This document shows positions 53,281 to 61,837 of a stretch of DNA of 64,000 nucleotides, in pieces. The notes below the pieces were generated by a model. The model was given only the letters and a program-made list of their open reading frames with translations, searched no databases and was not told the DNA's origin. The stretch's first letter is position 1. The number at the start of each line of letters is the position of its first letter. A program made the translations under genes and the position numbers. This stretch comes from a candidate division WOR-3 bacterium (GTDB lineage Bacteria; Hydrothermota; Tepidihabitantia; Tepidihabitantales; Tepidihabitantaceae): assembly GCA_039801085.1 (NCBI GenBank), contig JBDRTY010000002.1, positions 1-64,000 of the forward strand. Reading direction: 5' to 3'.

Positions 53281-53991
53281 GTGCAGATCCGGGTGGGCAC
53301 ATCAGGCTGGTTTTACAGCTGGAACCCTGAACGCACCCTTGACTGGTATGCGGCAAATTCGGGACTGAATGCGGTGGAGCTGAATGCCTCCTTTTACCGC
53401 TTCCCGTTTCCCAATCAGATCAAATCCTGGGCAAGGAAGGGTGCGGCGTTGCGCTGGGCGGTCAAGGTCAGCCGGCTGGTGACCCATGTCCATCAGTTCA
53501 ATGCCGCAGCCCTTGAGGTCTGGCACCGCTTTGCCGACATTTTTGCACCGCTGGACCGGCGGATCGATTTCTATCTGTTTCAGTTACCGCCGGCACTCAC
53601 CCCGCGATCAAGAAACCGGATTGAAAAATTTATTCAGCAGGCCGGCCTCGGCAGCCGGCTGGCGCTGGAGTTCCGCAATAGGGAATGGTTCACCTCGGAA
53701 TCCAGCATATGGGCACAGGAGCTGGGAATTACTCTGGTTTCAGTTGATGCACCGGCAGCAAGCGGGTTGCCGCCGGCAGTATTCTGCACCAGCAGAGCGG
53801 TTTATCTGCGCCTGCACGGCCGGACCGGATGGTATCAGCACAACTATACTCCAGCGGAGTTGAGGGAGATCGCCGGACGGATTGTGTCTGCAGCACCAGA
53901 TGCGGTTTATGTTTTTTTCAATAACGATCAACACATGCTGGCGAATGCAAGGCAGATGTTAAGCATCCTTAAGCGCCATGCTCGAGATTGA
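53281..53991 (+). CDS. DUF72 family protein
   Basis: This 236-residue protein has a TIM-barrel fold. I-R-V-G-T-S-G-W opens it, then E-L-N-A-S-F-Y-R-F-P, the W-A-V-K-V-S-R and L-E-F-R-N-x-x-W blocks, and Y-x-R-L-H-G at the end are family features; a conserved FNND motif (VFFNND) closes it. The family has no firmly established activity. I start at GTG 53281 because the promoter -10 box lies inside any longer frame. It overlaps rtcA by 14 bp. Confidence 0.88.
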   Translation: MQIRVGTSGWFYSWNPERTLDWYAANSGLNAVELNASFYRFPFPNQIKSWARKGAALRWAVKVSRLVTHVHQFNAAALEVWHRFADIFAPLDRRIDFYLFQLPPALTPRSRNRIEKFIQQAGLGSRLALEFRNREWFTSESSIWAQELGITLVSVDAPAASGLPPAVFCTSRAVYLRLHGRTGWYQHNYTPAELREIAGRIVSAAPDAVYVFFNNDQHMLANARQMLSILKRHARD

Positions 53992-55024
53992 CGGCAGTTA
54001 TGGTTCTGGCGGTGGCCAGATTTTGCGGACCGCACTCGCCCTGAGTGCAATTCTGGGCAGGGGTTTCAGTATCAGCAATATCCGGGCACGGCGTCCCAGG
54101 CCCGGGTTGATGCCTCAGCACCTCGCTTCAGTCCGGGCGGCAGCCGGGCTGTGTAACGCCCGGGTCCGGGGCGGCGTGCTCGGTTCAACCGAGCTCGATT
54201 TCGAGCCCGGCTCAATTCAGGCGGGGAATCTGGCCGTGGATGTTGCCGGAGAAAGGGGGAGTGCCGGTGCAGTAACCCTGGTTGCCCAGACAGTTATGCC
54301 AATCATGCTTTTTGCTTCCCAACCCTGCACAGCAACTTTGCGGGGTGGGACTCATGTTCCGTTCAGTCCGGTTTATGAATACCTTGCGCGAGTGTTGATT
54401 CCGTTTATCGGAAATCTGGGCTACCGGGCTGAAGCCCGGCTGTGCCGGGCCGGATTTTATCCGGCAGGGGGTGGCGAGGTTCTGCTCAGGACCATGCCGG
54501 CGCAACCACCGGGCACAGACCGTATTGTCCTTGCTGAACCGGGCAGGCTGAAAGGGCTAAGGGTTGTCTCGGCGGTAAGCCGGCTGCCGGTAAGCATCGC
54601 CGAGCGTCAGCTTAAACGGTTGGGCATGCGGTTGAAAAAGGCAGCCTTGGAGGCTGAGGTGCGGGAGGTGCCGGCAGACAGTCCCGGGACCTATCTGTAT
54701 CTGGAGGCGGAATACGAACGGATTACCGTCGGTTTTTCGGCGCTGGGCAGAAAGGGAAAGCCGGCTGAGGCGGTGGCGGACGAGGTTTATGAGCAGTTTG
54801 CTGCCCACGAGCAGACCGGCTGTGCCCTTGACCCGCACCTTGCAGACCAGTGCCTGATTTTTCTGCTGCTGCGGAATTTACCATTCACCTTCACGACGAG
54901 CCGGGTGACCGACCACCTTGAGACCAACATCTGGCTGCTCAACTGTTTTCTGCCGGATCGGAAGATCGAACTGCAGGTTAATCAGGACCGGACCGGGGTG
55001 GTGCGGGCAGGATGCAGCAGGTGA
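53978..55024 (+). CDS. rtcA: RNA 3'-terminal phosphate cyclase
   Basis: This 348-residue enzyme converts RNA 3'-phosphate to 2',3'-cyclic phosphate using ATP via a covalent histidine-AMP. D-G-S-Y-G-S-G-G-G-Q-I-L-R-T-A opens the family, R-P-G-L-x-x-Q-H follows, and the nucleophilic histidine is in ALDPHLADQ near residue 290. Length is normal. No RtcB ligase or RtcR regulator is adjacent; the coupled partner is a DUF72 protein, an unusual pairing. Confidence 0.94.
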   Translation: MLEIDGSYGSGGGQILRTALALSAILGRGFSISNIRARRPRPGLMPQHLASVRAAAGLCNARVRGGVLGSTELDFEPGSIQAGNLAVDVAGERGSAGAVTLVAQTVMPIMLFASQPCTATLRGGTHVPFSPVYEYLARVLIPFIGNLGYRAEARLCRAGFYPAGGGEVLLRTMPAQPPGTDRIVLAEPGRLKGLRVVSAVSRLPVSIAERQLKRLGMRLKKAALEAEVREVPADSPGTYLYLEAEYERITVGFSALGRKGKPAEAVADEVYEQFAAHEQTGCALDPHLADQCLIFLLLRNLPFTFTTSRVTDHLETNIWLLNCFLPDRKIELQVNQDRTGVVRAGCSR

Positions 55025-55038
55025 ACTCAAAAATTTAT

Positions 55039-55066
55039 TTGACAAGGGTAAAAAATTTGTTAAATT
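55039..55066 (+). promoter_or_regulatory. Promoter of the 55073 RNA
   Basis: TTGACA (55039-55044), 16-nt spacer, TAAATT (55061-55066), start expected near 55073, where the closing stem begins. Confidence 0.75.
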
Positions 55067-55072
55067 AATAAT

Positions 55073-55212
55073 GGTGAGGTGGAGGCGGTTGTTTCAGGCG
55101 ACGGAACGGCATCTCAACCTCCTCAAAAAGCCCAAAGGAATGCCCTCGCATTCCAATCCCACCAAAAAGCCTCGCCTGAAACCAGCCCTGGCCGTCTTCA
55201 CCTCACATTTTT
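55073..55212 (+). ncRNA. Candidate structured RNA with anti-Shine-Dalgarno loop
   Basis: This stretch of about 140 nt has its own promoter and ends in a TTTTT run (55208-55212). A 15-bp closing stem pairs 55074-55088 with 55192-55206 (two G-U pairs). An 11-bp perfect stem pairs 55091-55101 with 55172-55182, and a 7-bp hairpin GGAATGC/GCATTCC stands at 55137-55154. Between the stems lie open stretches rich in C and A, including CCTCCT (55118-55123), complementary to AGGAGG ribosome binding sites. CAAAAAGCC occurs twice. A 47-residue frame starting at ATG 55071 also exists, so coding cannot be excluded. No known RNA family is recognised. Confidence 0.6.
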
Positions 55213-55258
55213 AATTCAGGCTGCGGTTCGTTAATTTCAGATAAATTTGAAATTGGAC

Positions 55259-56173
55259 CTAAAAACGGGCGCTCAGTTTCAGCGCCAGGCGGATGGCAGC
55301 GAGCATTGAACCGGGGTCAGCCCGGTGCTGTCCGGCGATATCGAATGCCACGCCGTGCAGGGGAGAGGTGCGGATTCTGTTCAGTCCGAGCGTCACATTG
55401 ACCCCCGCACCGCGGGCGAGCAGTTTTGCGGGAATCATTGCCTGATCGTGATACATCGCGACAAACCCGTGAAACCGGTCAAGATTGACAAAGATGGAAT
55501 CGGCGGGCAGAGGCCCTTCAGCCCGGATCTTTTTTCGCCGTGCCTGAATTATTGCCTGACGGATGCGCTGTTCCTCTCCCAGCGAAAACTCGTCGGCATG
55601 AGGGTTGAGGGCGAGTACGCCGATTGCCGGCTGCTCAATTCCTTCCAGCTGAAGGTATTCATTCAGCAGGATAATTTTTTCCCGCACCCGCGCCGGGGTA
55701 ATCTGCCGTGCCACCCGGGCAAGTGGCAAATGAATCGTGACAAAGATTACCCGGAATTGCGGTGACCAGGCAAGCATGGCATAGCGCCGGGCGTGCAACC
55801 GGTGGGCAAGAAATTCGGTCTGGCCCGGAAACCGGAATCCGGCAAGCCGGAGCGCACTTTTGGAAACCGGCGCAGTCACGAGTGCGGAGATGCGGTTCTG
55901 CTTCAGCAGGGTCGCGCCCGCCTCCAGCGCCTGCAGTGCCGCAACGCCACAATTTTTCTGCACCCGGCCGTACTGATAATCGCCGACCGCTCCGGTATCA
56001 TAGAGTGCAACCGGAGGGAGCGAAACCTTCAATCGCGCCGCCTCCCTTTTCAGCACTTCAGCCGGACCGATCAGCAAAAGCCGGCGGTGAGCAACCTGCT
56101 GCAACGCCTTGATCACGATCTCCGGGCCGATCCCCGCAGGGTCACCGAGGGTGATACCGACCGGCGGCCGCAT
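55259..56173 (-). CDS. pdxA: 4-hydroxythreonine-4-phosphate dehydrogenase (PdxA)
   Basis: This 304-residue enzyme oxidises 4-phosphohydroxy-L-threonine with NAD(P) in the DXP-dependent route to pyridoxal phosphate. ITLGDPAGIGPEI, L-A-H-R-L, Y-H-D-Q-A-M-I-P and H-G-V-A-F-D-I-A-G give the substrate and metal ligands. It is slightly short (usual 320-330) but complete. The ATG at 56173 has GAGGAT and lies 10 bp after the ABC permease stop. It is the last gene of the ABC operon; other PLP genes are not in the window. Confidence 0.93.
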   Translation of the reverse strand: MRPPVGITLGDPAGIGPEIVIKALQQVAHRRLLLIGPAEVLKREAARLKVSLPPVALYDTGAVGDYQYGRVQKNCGVAALQALEAGATLLKQNRISALVTAPVSKSALRLAGFRFPGQTEFLAHRLHARRYAMLAWSPQFRVIFVTIHLPLARVARQITPARVREKIILLNEYLQLEGIEQPAIGVLALNPHADEFSLGEEQRIRQAIIQARRKKIRAEGPLPADSIFVNLDRFHGFVAMYHDQAMIPAKLLARGAGVNVTLGLNRIRTSPLHGVAFDIAGQHRADPGSMLAAIRLALKLSARF

Positions 56174-56183
56174 CAGGAAATCC

Positions 56184-57038
56184 TCAGTAATGGCTCAGTG
56201 TGCCGGCGCGCCGGGTCTGGCGCTCAATCAGGGCAAATACTGCCAGACCGAATGCCACCCAGAGCAGGGAAAGCAGCGCCAGCCGGATGAGGGCATCATG
56301 CAGGGTAAAACTGATCTTTTCCCCCATGAGAAAGTGGCGGGCGGTGAGGATCCCGTAGGTGGTCGGAACAAAGAGGGCCGCCTTCTGCATGAAAGCCGGC
56401 AGGACCGCCAGCGGATAGGCGATCGGGGTCAGAATCATCAGGATGCTTGACAGCGCCTCGCTGACCAGCCAGCCCTGCTTGAAGATCAGGGTGAAGCTGG
56501 CCATGAACATGCCGATGCCGTAGAGGGCGACGAGCATTAGCGCAATCACCAGCAGGGTCGGCAGCAGACCGAGCGGGTTGATCCGGATGCTGAAGATCGC
56601 CAGGATGAATATGATCTGGACCGCAATCATCAGCAGCTGGTGGAGGATGGAATGGAGGGACATGCCCATGGTGAAGACCCAGCGGGGAACCGGTGCGGCA
56701 AAAACCGATTCCAGGGTGCCGTAGAACTGCTCCTTGCGCAGGCTGAACCCCATTGCCCAGAGCGCCATATTCAGAAAACCGATGAAGACATAGCCCAGGG
56801 TAATGAAGGTGATGATATCTGAGGTGCCGACCAGACGCTGGAGATTTTCCGAGCTTCTGCCCCCGACCAGTGCCACGCCGTAAAGCAGGTAAGGCAGGAG
56901 GTAAACCACCGGATCGATCAGCCCGCGGGCAAAATCGGCCTTGTAAGTGAGCTCCAGTTTCCACTCCTTGATGTTTTCCGCCCAGACCGCACCGGCATAG
57001 TGACGCAGCCTTGACCACCAGCGGGGCAACCGGTTCAT
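56184..57038 (-). CDS. ABC-2 type transporter permease, second subunit
   Basis: This 284-residue protein has six membrane helices of the ABC-2 exporter family; E-x-F-Y-G-T-L-E-S-V and the final F-x-x-R are typical. It is paralogous to the next permease (E-T-Y-W-G-T-M-E-Y-I there). I start at ATG 57038, five nt after the previous stop, since the longer open frame is not family-like. With its partner and the ATPase it should export a lipid, glycan or drug-like compound. Confidence 0.87.
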   Translation of the reverse strand: MNRLPRWWSRLRHYAGAVWAENIKEWKLELTYKADFARGLIDPVVYLLPYLLYGVALVGGRSSENLQRLVGTSDIITFITLGYVFIGFLNMALWAMGFSLRKEQFYGTLESVFAAPVPRWVFTMGMSLHSILHQLLMIAVQIIFILAIFSIRINPLGLLPTLLVIALMLVALYGIGMFMASFTLIFKQGWLVSEALSSILMILTPIAYPLAVLPAFMQKAALFVPTTYGILTARHFLMGEKISFTLHDALIRLALLSLLWVAFGLAVFALIERQTRRAGTLSHY

Positions 57039-57043
57039 CGCTG

Positions 57044-57880
57044 TTAATGCATCCCGACGGTGCCGTCGCGCCGGGTCTTGCGCTCCAGATAGATGAACAG
57101 GAAGTACCCGGCGGTCAAGAGGGCGATGTCCATCAGGGTGAGAACAAGAACCGTCTGATACAGATTTACTTCCGACCGGTTGAGCAGGATGATGCCCCGG
57201 ATGGCGATCAGCGCCCAGGTGAGCGGGATCAGCGTGGAGACCGCAGCGGTAATCGGGTTGACCTGCACCGGATAGCGGATGGGAGAAAAGAGGAAGAAAA
57301 TCCATTCCAGGGTATGAACCCAGCCGTGAACCTCTTTAATCAGCAGCGTGAAACCGGCAAAGGCAATGGCGAATCCGTAGAAGCCGATCATCAGCAGAAT
57401 CACGAGGAGCAGAACGGGCAGGATCTTCGCCAGTGTAAACTGGACCCCGAAGAACAGGGCAATGATCAGGGCCTGAAACAGGACCATGACCGTGGACCAG
57501 GTCCATTCGGCGAGTGTCTTGCCGATGAGAATTACCAGGGGATGGGTAGGTGAGGCGATGATGTACTCCATCGTCCCCCAGTAGGTTTCTTCGCGGAGCG
57601 AGTTGCCGACACCCCAGAGGGCGGAGAAGACAAAGGTGGAGATCATCGCACCGATCAGGACAAACGCCAGGTAGTTACCGGAACCGGTAAGCTGGCGGAA
57701 GGCTTCACTGGTGCCGCTGCCGACGAGTGCCCGGCCCTGAAAGACATAGGGGAGAACCCAGAGCAGCGGGAATACCGCCCAGAAGACCAGCATGATCGGA
57801 TAGGAAAACCAGATCCGCATCGTTTTGATAAACTCGGCACCGACTGCCCGCAGTTCCGTGTTAACTCCCCGGCCCGGCAT
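57044..57880 (-). CDS. ABC-2 type transporter permease, first subunit
   Basis: This 278-residue permease has about six helices. E-E-T-Y-W-G-T-M-E-Y-I-I-A-S-P marks the ABC-2 conserved region after helix 2. Its ATG directly abuts the ATPase stop codon, and the second permease follows after 5 bp, so the three transporter proteins are made together. A short R-K-T-R-R-D end resembles the second permease. Confidence 0.88.
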   Translation of the reverse strand: MPGRGVNTELRAVGAEFIKTMRIWFSYPIMLVFWAVFPLLWVLPYVFQGRALVGSGTSEAFRQLTGSGNYLAFVLIGAMISTFVFSALWGVGNSLREETYWGTMEYIIASPTHPLVILIGKTLAEWTWSTVMVLFQALIIALFFGVQFTLAKILPVLLLVILLMIGFYGFAIAFAGFTLLIKEVHGWVHTLEWIFFLFSPIRYPVQVNPITAAVSTLIPLTWALIAIRGIILLNRSEVNLYQTVLVLTLMDIALLTAGYFLFIYLERKTRRDGTVGMH

Positions 57881-58900
57881 CTACTGAATTTCCTCCTTGG
57901 TGTCCGCAGCGAGGGATGTGCCGGTCATGTAGATAAAAACATCCTCCAGCGTCGGTTCCTTGACATCAATTCCCAGAAGCCGCACCTGAGGCTGGAGCAG
58001 AGTAATGACCTCACTCAGCACCCGCTCGGCCTTGGGCATGACCAGGCGCAGGGTCGTAATGCCGTCACGGAAATCCGCCTGCACCTGCTCGATACCGTCA
58101 AGGTGCTTGAGACCGGCTGTGTCCGGCTGACCGAGACAGCGCACCTCGAGGATTTCCTTGTGGGGTATCTCCCTTTTGAATTCTGCCGGTGTTCTGATGG
58201 CGACAATTTTACCCCGGTTGATGAAGGCGATCCGGTCACACAGTTCATCCGCCTCATCCATATAATGGGTGGTGAGCAGGATGGTCTTGCCCTGTTTGCG
58301 GTTGAGTTCCTCCTTGATGAACCGGCGGATGAACCGTCCGAACTGGGGGTCAAGGCCGAGCGTGGGTTCATCCAGAAGGAGGATGTCCGGGTTGTGAAGC
58401 AGCGCCCGCGCCAGACTGACCTTCTGTTTCATGCCCGAGGAGTAGCGCTCGAGCCGTTCATTGGCAACTTCACGCAGGCCGAGCAGCTCCAGCAGATAGT
58501 CAATCCGCTGGTCCCGGTCCTTGCCGTGGAGTCCGTAGAGGGCGGCAAAGAAACGGAGGTTATCGCGGGCAGAAAGTTTCCAGTAAAGGGTGCGTTCGCC
58601 CGAGGTAAGCAGGCCGATACGCTGCCGGCAGAATAGCGAGTCGGTAAACACATCATGACCGAAGAGCCGGATTGTGCCCGAATCCGGGATCAGGAGGGTG
58701 GCAATGCAACGCACGAGGGTTGTTTTACCGGCACCGTTCGGTCCCAGCAGTCCGAACAGTTCCCCCGGGGGGACGGTCAGACTGGCACCGTCCAGCGCCC
58801 GGACCACCTTTTTCTTCAGCCCCCGGCCGCGGCGGAAGAACTTGACAACATTGTCACAGAGCAGCGCGGTGTCCGGAAGCTGATGGGTATTATCGGTCAT
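57881..58900 (-). CDS. ABC transporter ATP-binding protein
   Basis: This 339-residue ABC ATPase of the ABC-2 (DrrA/NodI-like) group has Walker A GPNGAGKTT, signature YSSGMKQKVSLARALLH, Walker B ILLLDEPTLGLD and H-loop LLTTHY. A C-terminal extension after residue 230 carries the DrrA-type domain. The ATG at 58900 overlaps the end of the upstream glycosyltransferase. A TTG five codons earlier is also possible. Confidence 0.93.
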   Translation of the reverse strand: MTDNTHQLPDTALLCDNVVKFFRRGRGLKKKVVRALDGASLTVPPGELFGLLGPNGAGKTTLVRCIATLLIPDSGTIRLFGHDVFTDSLFCRQRIGLLTSGERTLYWKLSARDNLRFFAALYGLHGKDRDQRIDYLLELLGLREVANERLERYSSGMKQKVSLARALLHNPDILLLDEPTLGLDPQFGRFIRRFIKEELNRKQGKTILLTTHYMDEADELCDRIAFINRGKIVAIRTPAEFKREIPHKEILEVRCLGQPDTAGLKHLDGIEQVQADFRDGITTLRLVMPKAERVLSEVITLLQPQVRLLGIDVKEPTLEDVFIYMTGTSLAADTKEEIQ

Positions 58901-59996
58901 ATAAGGTCCGTTCAATTAATTCGTTAATTTTATCCGCCGTTCCGTCCCATGTCCACTGATGCGACCATTCAATTGCCTGCTTCCCCAGTCGCCGGCGCAG
59001 TTCAGCGTCGGTCAGAAGCAGTTCAAGCTTTTCCGCCAGCTCATTGATATTGCCGTATTCATAAAACAGACCATTAACCCCGTCGCGGGAGGAGTCAACC
59101 AGTCCGGGTGAACGGGCAACAACTACCGGCGTGCCGCAGGCATTGGCTTCCAGAACAATCAGGCCCCAGCCTTCCTTAATTGAGTTTTCTGCCAGCACGG
59201 CGCTGCGCTGATACCAGCTGATTTTCTCCGCCTCGCTGACGAATCCGGTGAAAAGCACCCGGTCGGCAATCTGCAGTTTCCGGGCAAGTTTCTCCAGCCG
59301 GGGCCGGTCATCGCCGTCACCGACGATTACGACCCGGAAATCAAGCCCCTTTTCCTTCAGCCGCCGGGCAGCAGAAAGCAGATGATCGGTGGACTTGTAT
59401 TTTTTCAGCCGGCCGACATGCAGAATTACCGGTTCACGCGGCGCCTCGGGCACCGGGCGGAAGCGTTCAAAATCGGTTCCCGGCGGGGCAACATAAATCT
59501 GTTCCGGTGGGATGCCGAGCCGGATGACATCCTGACGCGAACTTTCCGATATCACTACAAACCGGCAGTGCCGGTAGGCAATGGGGATCAGACTTTCCGC
59601 AAAGTAGATATAGGCGGCGAGCGGCGCCGGTACCTCATGAAAGATGCTCTTCCGGAAGAGGTGCATCAGAAGGACAAGAACCGGTTTGTCAGTAAGCCAG
59701 GGGGAGTAAAATGGGATTTTGTTCAGGTCGTCGACAACCAGATCAAATGAGCCCTGCCGCAGAATTGAAGGAAGCTGGCGGTAGACGGTCCAGTTAAAAG
59801 TCCACTTTCCGCCCAACCGTATAATCCGAATACCTTCCAGTTCCTCAACCGGCGCGGCTCCGGGGTACTTCTCGGCAAGCAGGGTAATCTGATAGCCCCG
59901 GTGGAGCAGGCGCCGGCAGACTTCATAAAGGTAGATTTCCGCCCCGCCGGCAAGGGGGTTTCTGGGACAGCGCCAGTTGATAAAAAGAATGTGCAT
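58890..59996 (-). CDS. Glycosyltransferase family 4
   Basis: This 368-residue GT-B enzyme opens M-H-I-L-F-I-N-W-R-C-P and has the NPLAGGAEIYLYEV acceptor loop, HVGRLKKYKSTD in the donor half and the E-G-W-G-L-I-V-L-E-A-N-A catalytic region. The open frame begins 11 codons earlier, but the -10 box (TATGCT, 60007-60002) lies in that stretch. The ATG at 59996 is five nt after it, so the mRNA is predicted leaderless. It heads the ABC exporter operon, which suggests a glycosylated exported product. Confidence 0.88.
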   Translation of the reverse strand: MHILFINWRCPRNPLAGGAEIYLYEVCRRLLHRGYQITLLAEKYPGAAPVEELEGIRIIRLGGKWTFNWTVYRQLPSILRQGSFDLVVDDLNKIPFYSPWLTDKPVLVLLMHLFRKSIFHEVPAPLAAYIYFAESLIPIAYRHCRFVVISESSRQDVIRLGIPPEQIYVAPPGTDFERFRPVPEAPREPVILHVGRLKKYKSTDHLLSAARRLKEKGLDFRVVIVGDGDDRPRLEKLARKLQIADRVLFTGFVSEAEKISWYQRSAVLAENSIKEGWGLIVLEANACGTPVVVARSPGLVDSSRDGVNGLFYEYGNINELAEKLELLLTDAELRRRLGKQAIEWSHQWTWDGTADKINELIERTLYDR

Positions 59997-60001
59997 AGAG
60001 G

Positions 60002-60029
60002 AGCATAACTGATATTTTAAAAATGTCAA
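60002..60029 (-). promoter_or_regulatory. Promoter of the GT4-ABC-pdxA operon, leaderless type
   Basis: TTGACA (60029-60024), 16-nt spacer, TATGCT (60007-60002), 5 nt to the ATG. Confidence 0.7.
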
Positions 60030-60065
60030 GGCTGGAACTTGAATTCAGATTCAGGCCGATGTTTT

Positions 60066-60093
60066 TTGCCTCAGGCGGGGCATAAGTTAAAAT
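60066..60093 (+). promoter_or_regulatory. Promoter of the 60104 gene
   Basis: TTGCCT (60066-60071), 16-nt spacer, TAAAAT (60088-60093), 10 nt to the ATG at 60104. Divergent from the GT4 promoter. Confidence 0.55.
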
Positions 60094-60103
60094 AAAATTA
60101 ACC

Positions 60104-60517
60104 ATGAAAAAGATCCGGATTCAGCGCAGACTGGGCGGGCAGATGCTGATGCTGATTATCGGATATTTTCTCTCGCCCCTTTCCTGGTGGAACGATTTTT
60201 TCATCAATCTGCCGATTGCCTATCTCTTCGCTGCCGGGATGAGTCTGCTCCAGCGCCGGCTTTTTGCCCCCGCGATGGTGATCGGTTACTGGCTGACCAA
60301 TCTTCTGGGGCTGTATCTCATTCACCGGGCCGGCTGGGACATCGCTGTCCGGCTGAGATCGGGCAGTGGGCAGGAGCTTCCATCCGCACAGCACCGGCGC
60401 CGTGCCTGGCTGGTGGAGGCATTGACTGCGCTCGGCTGGACCGCGGTAATTGTCGGGCTGATTTTTACCGGCGTGCTCAAACCACCGGCATTTATCATCA
60501 GAGCAACCGCCCGTTGA
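60104..60517 (+). CDS. Small membrane protein, unknown
   Basis: This 137-residue protein has a basic start, three to four membrane helices (about 12-30, 38-62, 65-80, 105-125) and a basic loop (AQHRRRAWL). G-Y-F-L-S-P-L-S-W-W-N-D opens a conserved-looking segment. It resembles no family I can name. It precedes the PrsW gene by 29 bp and probably shares its transcript. Confidence 0.65.
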   Translation: MKKIRIQRRLGGQMLMLIIGYFLSPLSWWNDFFINLPIAYLFAAGMSLLQRRLFAPAMVIGYWLTNLLGLYLIHRAGWDIAVRLRSGSGQELPSAQHRRRAWLVEALTALGWTAVIVGLIFTGVLKPPAFIIRATAR

Positions 60518-60546
60518 CTTTGCCTGATAACACAGGAAAATTATCT

Positions 60547-61323
60547 GTGAGCTTCTGGCTGTTGCTGCTGGCAATCTTACCCGGGATCGCCCTGCTGCTT
60601 TTCTTCTACTTCCGGGATCGCTACAAGAAGGAACCGCTCTGGCCCATCTTTCTTGCCTTTGTTTTAGGGGCGTTTGTGACCCTGCCCGCCTCGGCCAGCT
60701 CCTCATTTCTCCAGCGGTTGAGCGGCTGGCTGAGTCCGGGCGCGGGTATTATGCAGATATTCCTGGGCACCTTTTTAATTGTCGGGCTCGTGGAAGAGGG
60801 GTGGAAGTTCTTTGTTGTGCGTTTCTACTGCTACCACCGGCCGGAGTTTGACGAACCTTATGACGGGATTATGTATTCCACTGCGGTTGCGCTCGGCTTT
60901 GCCACACTGGAAAATATTCTTTATGTCTTCAGCCCGGGGATGCTCGGGGGACTGCGGATCGGCATTATGCGGGCGTTCATGGCGGTGCCCAGTCATGCAT
61001 TTTACGGGGTTTTGATGGGCTTCTTTCTGGGCGAAGCGAAGTTTGCCCGCTCGGCCGGAGATGCCAATCGCTTAGGATTAGTCGGTTTGCTGTTGGCGGT
61101 TGCTGCTCACGGAGTTTATGACTTTATTGTGATCGTCCTGCCCCGGCGGCCGCTTTTGACCGGCAGCCTGATTGTCTTTTCCGTGCTTGCCTGGGTGGTA
61201 TTCTTCGAAGCCACCCGGCGCCAGGCGGAGAAGTCAGCACACCGGGCGCCGGAGCTGGTGCGGCTTGCCCAGCAGGAGCGGGGATCAGATGAAAACCATA
61301 CTGGCCACAACCGGGCGCAGTAA
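60547..61323 (+). CDS. PrsW family intramembrane metalloprotease
   Basis: This 258-residue polytopic protein has about eight helices and the PrsW catalytic motif E-E-x-x-K (VEEGWKFF), the Y-D-G-I-M-Y-S-x-x-x-x-x-G-F-A-x-x-E-N block and a histidine pair (SHAFYG ... AAHGVYD). PrsW-type proteases cleave anti-sigma factors or other membrane targets. I use GTG 60547 with AGGAAA; a TTG at 60514 overlapping the previous stop is possible. TAATG couples it to the next gene. Confidence 0.88.
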   Translation: MSFWLLLLAILPGIALLLFFYFRDRYKKEPLWPIFLAFVLGAFVTLPASASSSFLQRLSGWLSPGAGIMQIFLGTFLIVGLVEEGWKFFVVRFYCYHRPEFDEPYDGIMYSTAVALGFATLENILYVFSPGMLGGLRIGIMRAFMAVPSHAFYGVLMGFFLGEAKFARSAGDANRLGLVGLLLAVAAHGVYDFIVIVLPRRPLLTGSLIVFSVLAWVVFFEATRRQAEKSAHRAPELVRLAQQERGSDENHTGHNRAQ

Positions 61324-61781
61324 TGAGCGACAACATCGGCTCGATCCCGGTCCGGCTGGTAGTCACGCTGGGGATATTTCTTTTAACTGCCTGTGTCCCG
61401 GAGCGGGTTCAGGTGCTAATCGTGCCCAGCGATTCAGTGAATGCAAAAAGTGGGCCCGGCCGGCTGCATCTTGCCCATCATGTGCGGGGCGACAGCTTAA
61501 TTTTGAGTTTTTATCAGGGAAAGGACAGCCTGCGGGCAACGATTGTGCTCGTTGATTCCGGATTAGCCCGAATGTTCCGGCAGCAGCAGGCTCAGCAGGA
61601 TACATTCCGCATCAACTTTTCCGATGAAAAGATTCCCGGGAATCTGCTCATTACCTCCAACGGGTTCGCATTCACACTGCTTGACCCTAAAAATCGGGGA
61701 AGGCTGGTGATCAAACTGGCTGAGCAGGGCGCGACATTTTCTGTTTATGACAGCCTGGGCAGACTGATTTACGGCGAATAA
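61323..61781 (+). CDS. Predicted lipoprotein
   Basis: This 152-residue protein has a signal peptide ending in lipobox L-L-T-A-C near residue 24. The rest is beta-rich and contains Y-D-S-L-G-R-L-I-Y at the end, like the last strand of a sorting module but too short to call one. It is coupled to the PrsW gene by TAATG. Confidence 0.65.
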   Translation: MSDNIGSIPVRLVVTLGIFLLTACVPERVQVLIVPSDSVNAKSGPGRLHLAHHVRGDSLILSFYQGKDSLRATIVLVDSGLARMFRQQQAQQDTFRINFSDEKIPGNLLITSNGFAFTLLDPKNRGRLVIKLAEQGATFSVYDSLGRLIYGE

Positions 61782-61802
61782 ATTTTAGCCGCCGGTTCTT
61801 TA

Positions 61803-61830
61803 TTGCATTATCCGGAATCGGGTTTATAAT
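61803..61830 (+). promoter_or_regulatory. Promoter of the TPR gene, leaderless type
   Basis: TTGCAT (61803-61808), 16-nt spacer, TATAAT (61825-61830), exactly 7 nt to the ATG at 61838. Confidence 0.75.
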
Positions 61831-61837
61831 ATCTTGT

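Noticed and set aside
57039-57305. Longer start for the second ABC permease
   Set aside because: It would be out of frame over the first permease and its residues do not resemble the family.
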